The notes under the pieces are model-generated. The model saw nothing but the letters and a program-made list of their open reading frames with translations. It was not told the origin of the DNA and made no database searches. Positions 48,740-57,934 of a stretch of DNA of 64,000 nucleotides are shown piece after piece. The translations under genes and the position numbers were made by a program. Position 1 is the stretch's first letter. Each line of letters opens with the position of its first letter. Origin of the DNA: Maribrevibacterium harenarium (GTDB lineage Bacteria > Pseudomonadota > Gammaproteobacteria > Pseudomonadales > Marinomonadaceae); contig NZ_VFRR01000015.1 of the NCBI RefSeq assembly GCF_006385675.1, forward strand, positions 30,046 through 94,045, in the 5' to 3' direction.

Positions 48740-49650
48740 TTGGATAGTCTACTCCAGCGGGTCTACGAACAGGTTAAACCTTTAGTGGGCGAAGGAAAGG
48801 TAGCGGATTATATTCCGGCCTTGGCGAAGGTAAATCCTCAACAATTCGGCATTGCCATCTACAGTAACGACGGTCAACTCTATCAAGTGGGAGATGCTGA
48901 AACTCCGTTCTCGATTCAGAGTATTTCTAAGGTCTTTTCCCTAACATTGGCGATTAAGCACTATGGCCCTGATTTGTGGCAGCGTGTCGGGCGCGAACCT
49001 TCGGGGCTACCGTTTAATTCTCTAGTGCAGTTAGAGTATGAAAACGGGGTTCCCCGTAATCCCTTTATTAATTCGGGTGCTTTGGTGGTGAGTGATATAA
49101 CCACTCAAGGTTCGCTTCCCCCCATTACGCGATGCAAGGGTTCGTGCGTCGGGTATCCGGTAACCCTGGTATTCAAACCGATAAGGTGGTTGCTGATTCT
49201 GAATTTGAATTTCGTGCCCGTAATGCGGCGATGGCTTATCTGATGAAAGCATTTGGTAACTTCCACAATGATGTGGAAGAGGTGTTGTATAGCTATTTTT
49301 CCAACTGTGCTTTGCGTATGAGCTGTGTGGATTTAGCGAAGGCTTTTAGTTTCTTGGCAAACAAGGGCTACTGCCAATTTAGTGGTGAACAGGTGGTGAG
49401 TGCGGATGAAGCCCGTCAGATCAATGCTTTGATGGCCACAAGTGGCATGTATGACGAAGCGGGGTCATTTGCTTCACAGGTCGGTTTACCGGGAAAAAGT
49501 GGCGTGGGTGGCGGTATCGTGGCGATTGTTCCCGGCCGTTTTACGATTTGTGTGTGGTCTCCTTGCCTCAACAAAGTAGGTAACTCATTAGTTGGGGTGG
49601 CAGTGTTAGAGGCGCTGACCAAAGAAATTGGTTGGTCGGTGTACGCATAA
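48740..49650 (+). pseudogene. glsA: Glutaminase, interrupted by a single-base frameshift
   Basis: Both halves of a ~303-residue bacterial glutaminase (glutamine to glutamate and ammonia) are present in different frames. The first part (TTG start at 48740) includes [13 protein letters not shown], the catalytic [10 protein letters not shown] and [11 protein letters not shown], then drifts out of frame after SDITT. The second frame resumes with [15 protein letters not shown] and runs through [16 protein letters not shown] [28 protein letters not shown] and [15 protein letters not shown] to the stop at 49650. The break is at 49106-49108 (CAAGG), where one missing base, e.g. an A, would restore the frame. 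Real mutation or sequencing error cannot be told apart. Confidence 0.9.
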
Positions 49651-49673
49651 AAAAAAGGGGCGCTAGGCCCCTT
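49648..49673 (-). terminator. Terminator between glsA and the pyruvate carboxylase operon
   Basis: AAGGGGC / GCCCCTT stem with five-base loop. A run of eight A lies on the left, giving a T tract on the minus strand, so it mainly serves the leftward pyruvate carboxylase genes; it begins at the stop codon of glsA. Confidence 0.8.
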
Positions 49674-49736
49674 AAGGTTTTGCCGCAATATTACAAATGG
49701 CAAACGGAAATCTTTTGAACAAATTTGAGTCGAGAA

Positions 49737-51533
49737 CTAGCCAATTTCGACTAAGGTTTCCCCAGGTGTAACGCGGTCGCCTTTGGCGACAAACACGCCT
49801 TTTACCGTGCCAGCGATAGGGGCTTGAATCTCGGTTTCCATCTTCATGGCCTCAGTGATCAGCACCGCTTGACCCGCTTCGACGGTATCACCAACTTGTA
49901 CCAACACATCAACAATATTGCCTGGCATAGCGGTGGTGATGTCACCGGGGCCGTTAGCGCGACCACGTTTGTTGCCCCCCGAGGAATTGGCGTCATATTC
50001 ATTGAGGGATTCAAAAATGACTTCCTCTGGCATGCCGTCGAGTGTTAAGTAGATATGACGTTTGCCGGAGGAGTCGCCGCCGACACCGGTGATTTCGACT
50101 TGGTACGTTTCACCGTGAACATCGATCGAGAATTCGGTAGCCACTGCAGTTGCGGATTTACCTGCCGCGACTGGTGGCTCCAAAGGTTCTGGCTGTAGGG
50201 TGCCCTCCGCCCGCTGCTCCAAGAATTGCTTACCAATATCTTGGAACATAGCAAAGGTCAGTACGTCTTCTTCGCTCGTTGCTAGGCTGCCAATTTCTTG
50301 ACGTAAGCGGTTCATTTCCGGGGAGATCTGATCCGCTGGGCGACCATCGATTGGCTCTTCTTTACCGATGGCCTTCGTTTGCACGTCTTTGTTTACTGGT
50401 GCCGGTGGGTGACCATAGCCACCCTGCAAGTAGCGTTTCACTTCATTGGTGATGGTTTTATAGCGCTCTCCTGCTAGTACGTTTAATACCGCTTGAGTGC
50501 CTACGATTTGCGAAGTCGGTGTTACCAGTGGCGGGAAGCCCAAATCTTCACGAACTCGTGGGATCTCGTTAAATACTTCGCGAATACGATCCAGCGCTTG
50601 CTGCTCTTTCAGCTGGTTCGCCAAGTTCGACATCATGCCGCCGGGCACTTGGTTAATCTGGACGGACACGTCTTCTTTAGTGAACTCACTTTCAAACTGG
50701 TGGTATTTTTTACGTACCTCTTTGAAGTAATCAGCAATTTCCGTCAGCAGCTCTAAATCCAAGCCAGTATCCCATTGGGTGCCTTTTAATGCGGCCACTT
50801 GGGATTCGGTCGCAGGGTGACTGGTTCCAGACGCGAAAGCAGAAATCGCCGTATCAATGTGCTCAGCCCCCGCTTCGATGGCTTTAAGCTGACACAGTGG
50901 CGCTAGACCAGCCGTAGAATGACTGTGTACGAACAAGGGTAGATCCACATTCGCTTTAATGGCTTTGACTAGATCGTAAGTGGCGTATGGAGTTAACAGC
51001 CCCGCCATATCTTTAATGGCGATGGAGTCTGAGCCCATGTCTTTTAACGCTTGTGCTTGCTCGACGAATAGATCAAGGGTGTGTACTGGGCTGGTGGTGT
51101 AGCAAATAGTACCTTGGGCATGTTTGCCGGCTTTTTTCACCGCTTTAATGGCCGTCTCTAGGTTGCGAAGGTCATTTAAAGCATCAAATACACGGAACAC
51201 ATCGATACCGTTTTCCGCAGCTTTAGCAACGAAGGCTTCTACCACGTCGTCCGCATAGTGGCGGTAGCCCAGTAGGTTTTGACCGCGCAATAGCATTTGC
51301 AGGCGGGTGTTGGGTAGCGCAGCACGTAACTGGCGTAGGCGCTCCCATGGGTCTTCTTTTAGAAAGCGAACGCAGGCGTCGAATGTAGCGCCGCCCCAGA
51401 CTTCCAACGACCAGTAGCCTACTTTGTCTAGCTTGTCACAAATCGGCAGCATATCTTCGGTGCGCATACGTGTGGCGATGAGTGATTGGTGGGCGTCCCG
51501 TAAGATGACATCCGTAACCTGTACTTTGCTCAT
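49737..51533 (-). CDS. pycB: Pyruvate carboxylase subunit B / oxaloacetate decarboxylase alpha-like carboxyltransferase
   Basis: Carboxyltransferase plus biotin carrier subunit, 598 residues. TIM-barrel motifs: VTDVILRDAHQSLIATRMRT, WGGATFDACVRFL, and IKDMAGLLTPY with metal-binding residues and FVHSHSTAGLA. The C-terminus carries a biotinyl domain with EAMKMETEI (Lys near residue 563). Next to a biotin carboxylase gene and without the membrane OadB/OadG genes, it is more likely the B subunit of a two-subunit pyruvate carboxylase than a Na+ pump. AGGAG precedes the start; 21 bp separates it from pycA. Confidence 0.93.
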   Translation of the reverse strand: MSKVQVTDVILRDAHQSLIATRMRTEDMLPICDKLDKVGYWSLEVWGGATFDACVRFLKEDPWERLRQLRAALPNTRLQMLLRGQNLLGYRHYADDVVEAFVAKAAENGIDVFRVFDALNDLRNLETAIKAVKKAGKHAQGTICYTTSPVHTLDLFVEQAQALKDMGSDSIAIKDMAGLLTPYATYDLVKAIKANVDLPLFVHSHSTAGLAPLCQLKAIEAGAEHIDTAISAFASGTSHPATESQVAALKGTQWDTGLDLELLTEIADYFKEVRKKYHQFESEFTKEDVSVQINQVPGGMMSNLANQLKEQQALDRIREVFNEIPRVREDLGFPPLVTPTSQIVGTQAVLNVLAGERYKTITNEVKRYLQGGYGHPPAPVNKDVQTKAIGKEEPIDGRPADQISPEMNRLRQEIGSLATSEEDVLTFAMFQDIGKQFLEQRAEGTLQPEPLEPPVAAGKSATAVATEFSIDVHGETYQVEITGVGGDSSGKRHIYLTLDGMPEEVIFESLNEYDANSSGGNKRGRANGPGDITTAMPGNIVDVLVQVGDTVEAGQAVLITEAMKMETEIQAPIAGTVKGVFVAKGDRVTPGETLVEIG

Positions 51534-51554
51534 GGTGTTCTCCTAATCCTCGGT

Positions 51555-52970
51555 TTACACGCCAGCGTGGGCGGCAATGGCAGCAGCGATAGCAAGGGCA
51601 AGTTCGCTAGGTGCGCGTTTATCTGAATAGTTCAATAGTTCCGGGTGGTTGGGGACGAAACTAGTATTGAATTCGCCGCTACGGAACTCGTCATTTTGTA
51701 AAATTTCTTGGTAATAACGGGCAGTCGTTTTCACCCCTTGTAGACGCATATCGGATAACGCACGGGCACCACGATCCAAGGCGTCTTCCCATTTTAGTGC
51801 CCATACCACTAACTTCAGACACATGGAGTCAAAGTAGGGCGGAATGGTGTAACCAGTATAGATAGCGGTATCGGTACGTACTCCTGGGCCACCAGGTGCG
51901 TAGTATCGAGTGATGCGACCAAAGCTCGGCAAAAAGTTGTTCTTCGGGTCTTCCGCATTAATACGAAACTGCAAGGCAAAGCCCCGGTAGCTAATGTCCT
52001 CTTGGCGATAGCTTAAAGGGAGCCCAGATGCCACACGGATTTGTTCTCGCACAATATCAACACCAGTAATCTGTTCGGTGATGGTGTGCTCTACTTGTAC
52101 CCGGGTATTCATCTCCATAAAGTAGATGTCATTCCCAGTGACCAGAAACTCGACAGTGCCCGCATTTTCATAACCAACTGCTTGTGCCGCTTTCACCGCT
52201 AATTCACCAACATAGGCCCGTTGTTCTGGGGTCAATTGTGGGCTAGGCGCAATTTCGATCAGCTTCTGGTTACGACGTTGGATGGAGCAATCACGCTCGT
52301 ACAGGTGAATCGCTTCCCCATGGCTGTCTGCTAGGATCTGTACTTCGATGTGTTTCGGGTCAACAATGCACTTTTCCAAGAAAACTTCGGCAGAGCCAAA
52401 AGCTTTCGTAGCTTCAGAAATCACCCGCGGATACTGGTCTTTCAGTTCTTTTTCATTATCACAACGGCGAATACCGCGACCGCCGCCGCCAGAGGTGGCT
52501 TTGAGCATCACTGGGTAGCCGATTTCGGCAGCCAAGGAGATGGCTTCATCGAGGTCGGCGAGGTTGTTTTCCGACCCAGGAGTGACCGGAACACCTGCGG
52601 CAATCATGCTCTGGCGAGCGGCCGTTTTGTCGCCCATTTTGGCGATAACATCCGATTTAGGGCCGATAAAGGTAATGCCACGCTCTTCACAAATGCGGGC
52701 GAACTCCGCATTTTCCGAAAGAAAGCCGTAGCCAGGGTGAATGCCATCGCAACCAGTTTCCACCGCTAAGTTCACTAGACGACGTGCATCTAAATATCCG
52801 GCAAGTGGATCATCGCCAAGGCTATAGGCTTCGTCAGCACGCTTAACGTGGAGTGCATGGCGATCTGGCTCGGTAAAAATCGCCACCGAGCGAATGTTCA
52901 TTTCGGCGCAAGCGCGCACGATGCGTACTGCGATTTCTCCGCGGTTGGCAATTAATATTTTCTTGAGCAT
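51555..52970 (-). CDS. pycA: Pyruvate carboxylase subunit A (biotin carboxylase)
   Basis: ATP-grasp biotin carboxylase, 471 residues. KILIANRGEIAVRIVRAC opens the protein; KATSGGGGRGIRRC is the ATP-binding Gly loop; VEVQIL, RDCSIQRRNQK and MNTRVQVEHTITE give the bicarbonate/biotin site. It resembles AccC but is paired with the carboxyltransferase gene and has a longer C-terminus (ELALAIAAAIAAHAGV). Start 52970 (GGAGAG upstream) is chosen over a longer frame with 12 unlike residues. Divergent from a LysR regulator, as in Pseudomonas. Confidence 0.93.
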   Translation of the reverse strand: MLKKILIANRGEIAVRIVRACAEMNIRSVAIFTEPDRHALHVKRADEAYSLGDDPLAGYLDARRLVNLAVETGCDGIHPGYGFLSENAEFARICEERGITFIGPKSDVIAKMGDKTAARQSMIAAGVPVTPGSENNLADLDEAISLAAEIGYPVMLKATSGGGGRGIRRCDNEKELKDQYPRVISEATKAFGSAEVFLEKCIVDPKHIEVQILADSHGEAIHLYERDCSIQRRNQKLIEIAPSPQLTPEQRAYVGELAVKAAQAVGYENAGTVEFLVTGNDIYFMEMNTRVQVEHTITEQITGVDIVREQIRVASGLPLSYRQEDISYRGFALQFRINAEDPKNNFLPSFGRITRYYAPGGPGVRTDTAIYTGYTIPPYFDSMCLKLVVWALKWEDALDRGARALSDMRLQGVKTTARYYQEILQNDEFRSGEFNTSFVPNHPELLNYSDKRAPSELALAIAAAIAAHAGV

Positions 52971-53056
52971 GGTTCTCTCCGTGATGGCAAACGAGCATGT
53001 CACCAACGTTAGAAGATTTTGATCAAAATAAAAAATTGATATTTTTTTGGAAAACC

Positions 53057-53072
53057 ATAAGGTATTGCTTAT
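53057..53072. promoter_or_regulatory. Inverted repeat in the pycA / LysR divergent promoter
   Basis: ATAAG-N6-CTTAT, a perfect palindrome 28 bases before the LysR start and ~90 before pycA. Position and symmetry fit a LysR-type operator controlling both genes; spacing is one base off the usual T-N11-A. Confidence 0.5.
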
Positions 53073-53099
53073 AGATGACTGTCGTCGAAGGTCAAAATC

Positions 53100-54038
53100 A
53101 TGGCATTTACTCTTAATCAGCTCTTAAACCGACTTACTTTTCGGCAATTGCAGGTATTCTTGTCGGTTTTTAAACATTTGAGTTATTCCAAGGCGGCGGA
53201 TGAATTGGGCTTGACCCAGCCTGCCGTGAGCTCGCAAATGAAACAATTGGAGGCCGCTATCGGACAGCCGATGTTCGATTATGTAGGAAAGCAGTTTTAT
53301 GTTACCCCTGCCGGGGCTCAGGTGGAGAGGGTGGTACGCACTCTGTTTGCCGATCTAGAACGATTGCAAATGGATTTGTATCAGCTTGAGGGACAGTTAA
53401 AAGGTGAGCTGCGCCTGTGTGTGGTGAGTTCGGCGGAGATGATCGTGCCTTACTTATTAAAGGGTTTTTTGGAGCAATACCCAGAGGTCAAGGCGCGCTT
53501 GACGGTGCTAAACCGAGCCAACGCTACTGAGCGCTTACTGCAGAATCGTGACGACATCGTCATAATGGGGGTCGTCCCTGATACGCGACTACTAAGCCGA
53601 CAACCCTTCTACGATAACCTGCTTGTGCCTTGTATATGCTCAGATCACCCGCTCCCCAGCAAGTTAGATGCCCAAGGTTTTTTAGAGATGGGGCTGGTCG
53701 TCAGAGAGCCTGGCTCTGGCTCCCGCTTTGCGCTGGAAGAGTGGTGTAAAGAACACCGTTTGCAGTTACAGCCAAAATTAGAGCTTGGCTCCAATGAAGC
53801 GATTAAGCATGCCGTGCTGGCAGGGTTAGGCGTGGCCGTATTACCACTGGTGAATATTGTCGCGGATGTGCGCTTGGGGCAGCTTGCAATACCAAAAATA
53901 AAAGGCTTCCCACTTAAACGTAGCTGGTGTGCCGTTTATCCGTCGGCAAAGCAGCCTACCCCCGTAATGCAAGCCTTTTTGGATCACCTAGCGGCGGCCG
54001 GTACCAGCGTGCTAGACCCAGTGTTAGCGGTGGAATAA
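53100..54038 (+). CDS. LysR-family regulator (PycR-like)
   Basis: 312 residues: an N-terminal winged helix (TFRQLQVFLSVFKHLSYSKAADELGLTQPAVSSQMKQLE) and a type 2 periplasmic-binding-fold effector domain (ELRLCVVSSAEMIVPYLLKGF ... VREPGSGSRFALEEW ... VLAGLGVAVLPLV). Divergent placement next to pycA/pycB matches Pseudomonas aeruginosa PycR, which regulates pyruvate carboxylase, so the same role is inferred. The last 55 bases overlap the 3' end of the convergent GH79 gene. Confidence 0.9.
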   Translation: MAFTLNQLLNRLTFRQLQVFLSVFKHLSYSKAADELGLTQPAVSSQMKQLEAAIGQPMFDYVGKQFYVTPAGAQVERVVRTLFADLERLQMDLYQLEGQLKGELRLCVVSSAEMIVPYLLKGFLEQYPEVKARLTVLNRANATERLLQNRDDIVIMGVVPDTRLLSRQPFYDNLLVPCICSDHPLPSKLDAQGFLEMGLVVREPGSGSRFALEEWCKEHRLQLQPKLELGSNEAIKHAVLAGLGVAVLPLVNIVADVRLGQLAIPKIKGFPLKRSWCAVYPSAKQPTPVMQAFLDHLAAAGTSVLDPVLAVE

Positions 54039-55486
54039 GTCCAAAAATTGATACTATAAGGGGCGACTAAATCCAGTTTAGCGAGCTTGGGGAAATCTTT
54101 TAAGCTGACCCGCCCCATGCGGAATTTCGGCTGTTTACCATTGATGAGAATCTTTTTCGCATTTAATTTGGCGGCTGTGATTTCAAAACGTTTACCTTCT
54201 CGCCCTAGCTGAGGGCATTTCACTCGGTAGCTTTTGCCACTTAGGTTAATAATAAGCAAGGTGCGTTTATTGGGTTTGTGTCCCCCATGGCAGTAAACCA
54301 AGAGGTCTGGGTGGCTGGATTGCACTTGGTACACGTCCGGTCCAATTAGCTTTTTCCATAGCCAGCTGACCCAAAAATCCGGGTTCGGTTTCATGGTGCG
54401 TCGATTTATCAAGCCATAATCGCCGCCGATCAGGCTTTGTCGAATCATCACTTTTTGTCCATGTAAGGCGCCTCGTCCGAGCTGATCGGCCCACCAGAAG
54501 CAGGAAGCAAAACGATCCGATAGCTTGGGCTGTCCGCCGCATTGTGCGGAGCCCGTTTCACCAGTCCAAAGTTGCGCTTGTGGTTGGTGATGCTGCTGCC
54601 ACTGGCGTAGTCGTTCCGCGTGCTTGCTAAACTCTTGTAGTGAAGTGGGAGCGAGCAAATTTTCTAAACGGGCAGCGCGGGTTCGGATCGGAGACCGGCT
54701 GCTCTGAAATGGGTAGTAATGCCAATCGACGATATCCAGTGGCTCTTCGAGTTGCTCTAAAAATGAGTCGGTAATGTTGGACAGGGGGCGTATGGTTTCC
54801 CCTAATCTTGGCCAAAAGGCACTACCGGGGCCTGCAACTCGCGTTTCAGGGCTGAGTTTCTTTACCGAGCGGATAAAGCGGGAGTAATCTGCTGCGAGCG
54901 TGGTGGCTCTTGGCTGTGCGCTGAGACCGTGAAACGCCCAATAGGCGTTAAGCTCATTACCCAATTCGGCCACATCAATATGGCTACCGCGGGCGAGGGT
55001 GTAGGCGAGCAGCTTGGTTGCGGCAAACGGATTCCACTGCCCATGTTCCTGACGGGCAAATAGACCATAGCGAAAGGTGAACATGAACCCTAGCTGATTG
55101 CGGTTGATAAAGTCGAGCAGCCGATCCCAAATGATTTGGGTAAGTTCGCAGTCGTCTGGGGAAGATAGGTCTTGATCGCAAAAGTAGCGAATGGTGTCTG
55201 CCTCTGAGCCGCCTATCCTTAGATAGGCTGGCGCCAGCGCCTGAACCAAGGCATCTAACTTTGGCTGATTAAGATCGATGGGAGGGACTTTTTGGGTGCC
55301 TAAACCTCGGCTAGAGCCGCTGCCGCCCTCCCACCAATGGCCACCGACCAGCACTGAAATATCGATCGAAAAGGATAAGTAACGATCATCTAGCTGATGA
55401 CAGGGAAGCTCGCTGGTCAGGTTAATGTTGGCAATAGCCGACTTTGGTAAATTGGACGTACGGCGGCGAAACAATAGATTCAGCAC
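53984..55486 (-). CDS. Glycoside hydrolase family 79 (heparanase/beta-glucuronidase-like)
   Basis: A 500-residue hydrolase with the GH79 pattern: YLRIGGSEADTIRY (about 88-101), the acid/base Glu in AELGNELN (E178), DWHYYPF (about 254-260), and the nucleophile Glu in WTGETGSAQCGG (E310) followed by LSDRFASCFWWADQLG and MIRQSLIGGDYGLI. The C-terminal beta domain is present (LLIINLSGKSYRVKC). It would cleave a glucuronic- or similar acidic-sugar linkage. The GTG start (GGGAGAG upstream) gives no obvious signal peptide, unusual for a polysaccharide hydrolase. The gene stands alone and overlaps the LysR 3' end. Confidence 0.85.
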   Translation of the reverse strand: MLNLLFRRRTSNLPKSAIANINLTSELPCHQLDDRYLSFSIDISVLVGGHWWEGGSGSSRGLGTQKVPPIDLNQPKLDALVQALAPAYLRIGGSEADTIRYFCDQDLSSPDDCELTQIIWDRLLDFINRNQLGFMFTFRYGLFARQEHGQWNPFAATKLLAYTLARGSHIDVAELGNELNAYWAFHGLSAQPRATTLAADYSRFIRSVKKLSPETRVAGPGSAFWPRLGETIRPLSNITDSFLEQLEEPLDIVDWHYYPFQSSRSPIRTRAARLENLLAPTSLQEFSKHAERLRQWQQHHQPQAQLWTGETGSAQCGGQPKLSDRFASCFWWADQLGRGALHGQKVMIRQSLIGGDYGLINRRTMKPNPDFWVSWLWKKLIGPDVYQVQSSHPDLLVYCHGGHKPNKRTLLIINLSGKSYRVKCPQLGREGKRFEITAAKLNAKKILINGKQPKFRMGRVSLKDFPKLAKLDLVAPYSINFWTYSTANTGSSTLVPAAAR

Positions 55487-55678
55487 AAATTCTCTCCCTA
55501 TCTTAACCGGTCATAAGTTACTAGCAAAAGATGACAGGTTATTGACCATGATTGGCAGGAGAGTGTTATATGCTGGTTTTTATACCCAGCATCGAACTAA
55601 AAGCATGGTGTAATGGTTGCATTATGTGATTGATTTTCTGATGATTTGGTTAATTAACTTAAAGACATTGAGATACCC

Positions 55679-57016
55679 ATGGCCACCACAAATCCGTTTG
55701 GGTTGAATATCCACCAGCAGCGGGATGCGCTGTACGCGGAGCTTCATTCCCGCCCGTTCCAAGTGATTCCCAGCCCTGCTCGCATTAGCTATCTCGCTGT
55801 AATGATGGATGCGGAGGAAAAAGAGAGCGACTTCGATCACTTTTGTGGTCTGTTGCGGCGCTTCGGTGCGGTAGTGCCGGGGGAGGACAGTGTCTGCCTA
55901 GAAATCGGGTTTGGTCACCTCCGCATTCGCCGAGAAAAGCATCTGGAGTTCATTAGTTACTTGATTGTGAATGAAGGGGCGCCCTTTGTGTCGGACCCGT
56001 GGGTAAACAACGGACTTAGTTGTTTACCTAAAGATTGGCTTGCTGGTATGCCGGGAACCGTGATTTCCGCCCTGCATGTGGCGATTGAAGATGCCCGTGA
56101 TGGGGCCGAGCCAGACTTAGCACAAGTGAAGTCCCACTTTGAAGGAATGCGTCTAGTGGGGAGTCGCCCACAAAATGGTGATGCCCAAGTCTGGACCTCT
56201 TTCCAAGTACACAGTGATGGCTGCGGTCGCATGATGGTCTTTAACCGGGGGATGAGTAATAGCCAACTTGGTCGTATGGTGCAGCGTTTAATAGAAATCG
56301 AGACCTATCGGCTAATGGCATTGATGGGGTTGCCCCTAGCACGCTATTACAACCAAAAACTCGCCAAGCGTGACAAACAATTGGCGGAGATTACTGCCCA
56401 GCTTTCAGAAACGGAAGAGGAGGTAGATGAACAAGAAGTGTTGGCGAAAATCATACGCATGGCCGCTTGGGTGGAAGCCGCTCGAGCAAAAACCACCTTC
56501 CGCTTCAGCGCCACAGCCGCCTACCATGATTTGGTCTTGAAGCGTCTATCGGAGTTGAAGGAAGACGAGGTATCTGGTCACTTAACGGTGACAGAGTTTA
56601 TGACACGCCGTCTGACGCCTGCTGTACGCACTTGTAATGCCACCGGCGAGCATTTAGAAAACCTATCCCGCCGCATTGACCGCGTCTCGGATATGATGCG
56701 TACGCGAGTGGAGATGGCGATTCAATCCCAAAATCAGCATTTGCTGGCATCGATGGATCGGCGTTCCAAAATTCAGCTCGCCATGCAGCACACCGTCGAG
56801 GGCTTATCCGTTGCGGCGATCTCCTACTACAGTATTGGCCTGATCAAATACCTAATCGATGCGGCCTATGAAAATGGTGCGCCAATAAATAAAAGTCTCG
56901 CCATTGGTATCGCAGTCCCCGTCATGATCGGCGGCGTCTGGTGGGCGACTCGTAGGATACACAAACGTTTCTTGAAACTAGCCAAAGAGCAAATGGAGAT
57001 TGGGGAGGGGCATTAA
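55679..57016 (+). CDS. DUF3422 family membrane protein
   Basis: 445 residues, matching the DUF3422 family: an N-terminal HQQRDALYAELHSRPFQ motif, a large soluble middle with FHVHSDGCGRMMVFN-like and RMVQRLIEIETYRLMALMGLPLA, a coiled-coil zone (about 235-255), and two C-terminal membrane helices (about 365-390 and 400-420) with ISYYSIGLIKYL. Function is unknown. Start codon is ATG with weak upstream GAGATACCC. Ends at a terminator shared with trpA. Confidence 0.85.
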   Translation: MATTNPFGLNIHQQRDALYAELHSRPFQVIPSPARISYLAVMMDAEEKESDFDHFCGLLRRFGAVVPGEDSVCLEIGFGHLRIRREKHLEFISYLIVNEGAPFVSDPWVNNGLSCLPKDWLAGMPGTVISALHVAIEDARDGAEPDLAQVKSHFEGMRLVGSRPQNGDAQVWTSFQVHSDGCGRMMVFNRGMSNSQLGRMVQRLIEIETYRLMALMGLPLARYYNQKLAKRDKQLAEITAQLSETEEEVDEQEVLAKIIRMAAWVEAARAKTTFRFSATAAYHDLVLKRLSELKEDEVSGHLTVTEFMTRRLTPAVRTCNATGEHLENLSRRIDRVSDMMRTRVEMAIQSQNQHLLASMDRRSKIQLAMQHTVEGLSVAAISYYSIGLIKYLIDAAYENGAPINKSLAIGIAVPVMIGGVWWATRRIHKRFLKLAKEQMEIGEGH

Positions 57017-57076
57017 GCAAGCTGGCTAGTTAAGCGGTGGTGGCTCTGCGCCCTCAATCCTTATCTTGTTTCACAA

Positions 57077-57104
57077 AAAACGGAGACTTTTTGGTCTCCG
57101 TTTT
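57077..57104. terminator. Bidirectional terminator between the DUF3422 gene and trpA
   Basis: Perfect 11-bp arms AAAACGGAGAC / GTCTCCGTTTT with six-base loop, A run left and T run right. Confidence 0.9.
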
Positions 57105-57143
57105 GAGTTTTCATTCTGGTGGTATCGAAAAAGTCGGCACTGT

Positions 57144-57932
57144 TTAGCTATTGAATAGACTATTAAACAGTTTCAAACCTTCTTCTTTACCACCTTTATT
57201 GTACGCGTCCAATAGGGCAGAACCGATGATGGCTACGTCGGCTTTGCCTTTTAGCGCGTCAACGTGAGCTTTTTCGCGGATGCCGAAACCGACGCCGATC
57301 GGTGCGTTGGCGTGGGAGTTGATTTCCGCTAGGTATTCATCCAACGATTGTTGTGTACCGCCGTTATGTTTAGAGTTACCTGTCACACCGGAGCGGGCAA
57401 CGCAGTAGAGAAAGCCGCGGGCTTCGCTAGCGAGGAATGCTAGGCGATCTTTCGGTGTCACAGGAGTCACCAACCAAACCGGGTCGATCCCATTCCCATC
57501 ACAGTAAGCTCGTAGTTCACCGGCTTGTTCGTAAGGAAGATCCGGCAAAATCAAACCAAGGATATTTTCCTCGGCACAGCGTTTAACTAGCTTCTCCAAT
57601 CCGTAAATGTACATCGGGTTTAGGTAGCTCATTAATGCAATGCGGCTGTTAGGGAAGTCGCGACCAAGTTTACCGATGTCGGTTAAGCATTGCTCAACAG
57701 TAAGTTTTTGGTCGTGTAGAGCACCGTGACAGGCTGCTACAATGGTTGGGCCGTCGGCAACCGGATCAGAGAAGGGGAATTGAACTTCGATAAAGTCCGC
57801 GCCCGCTTCTAGAAGTGTTGCCATCCAATCAAGACTTTCTTGTACGGTTGGGTAGCCATAAACCACATGGGTCATGGATAGAATCGGTTTTTGCTGACGT
57901 TTTTCAGCGATGTAATTGGCTAACTTGCTCAT
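57144..57932 (-). CDS. trpA: Tryptophan synthase alpha subunit
   Basis: Cleaves indole-3-glycerol phosphate to indole, which is channelled to TrpB. VQFPFSDPVADGPTI contains the catalytic Glu/Asp region (EVQFPFSDP), ILPDLPYEQ the second Asp, and GVGFGIR the phosphate-binding loop. 262 residues. It starts two bases past the trpB stop, with GGAGG inside the end of trpB. Confidence 0.97.
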   Translation of the reverse strand: MSKLANYIAEKRQQKPILSMTHVVYGYPTVQESLDWMATLLEAGADFIEVQFPFSDPVADGPTIVAACHGALHDQKLTVEQCLTDIGKLGRDFPNSRIALMSYLNPMYIYGLEKLVKRCAEENILGLILPDLPYEQAGELRAYCDGNGIDPVWLVTPVTPKDRLAFLASEARGFLYCVARSGVTGNSKHNGGTQQSLDEYLAEINSHANAPIGVGFGIREKAHVDALKGKADVAIIGSALLDAYNKGGKEEGLKLFNSLFNS

Positions 57933-57934
57933 GC

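Noticed and set aside
49737..51533. Sodium-pumping oxaloacetate decarboxylase alpha subunit
   Set aside because: No OadB or OadG genes nearby; pairing with a biotin carboxylase and a divergent LysR gene points to pyruvate carboxylase.
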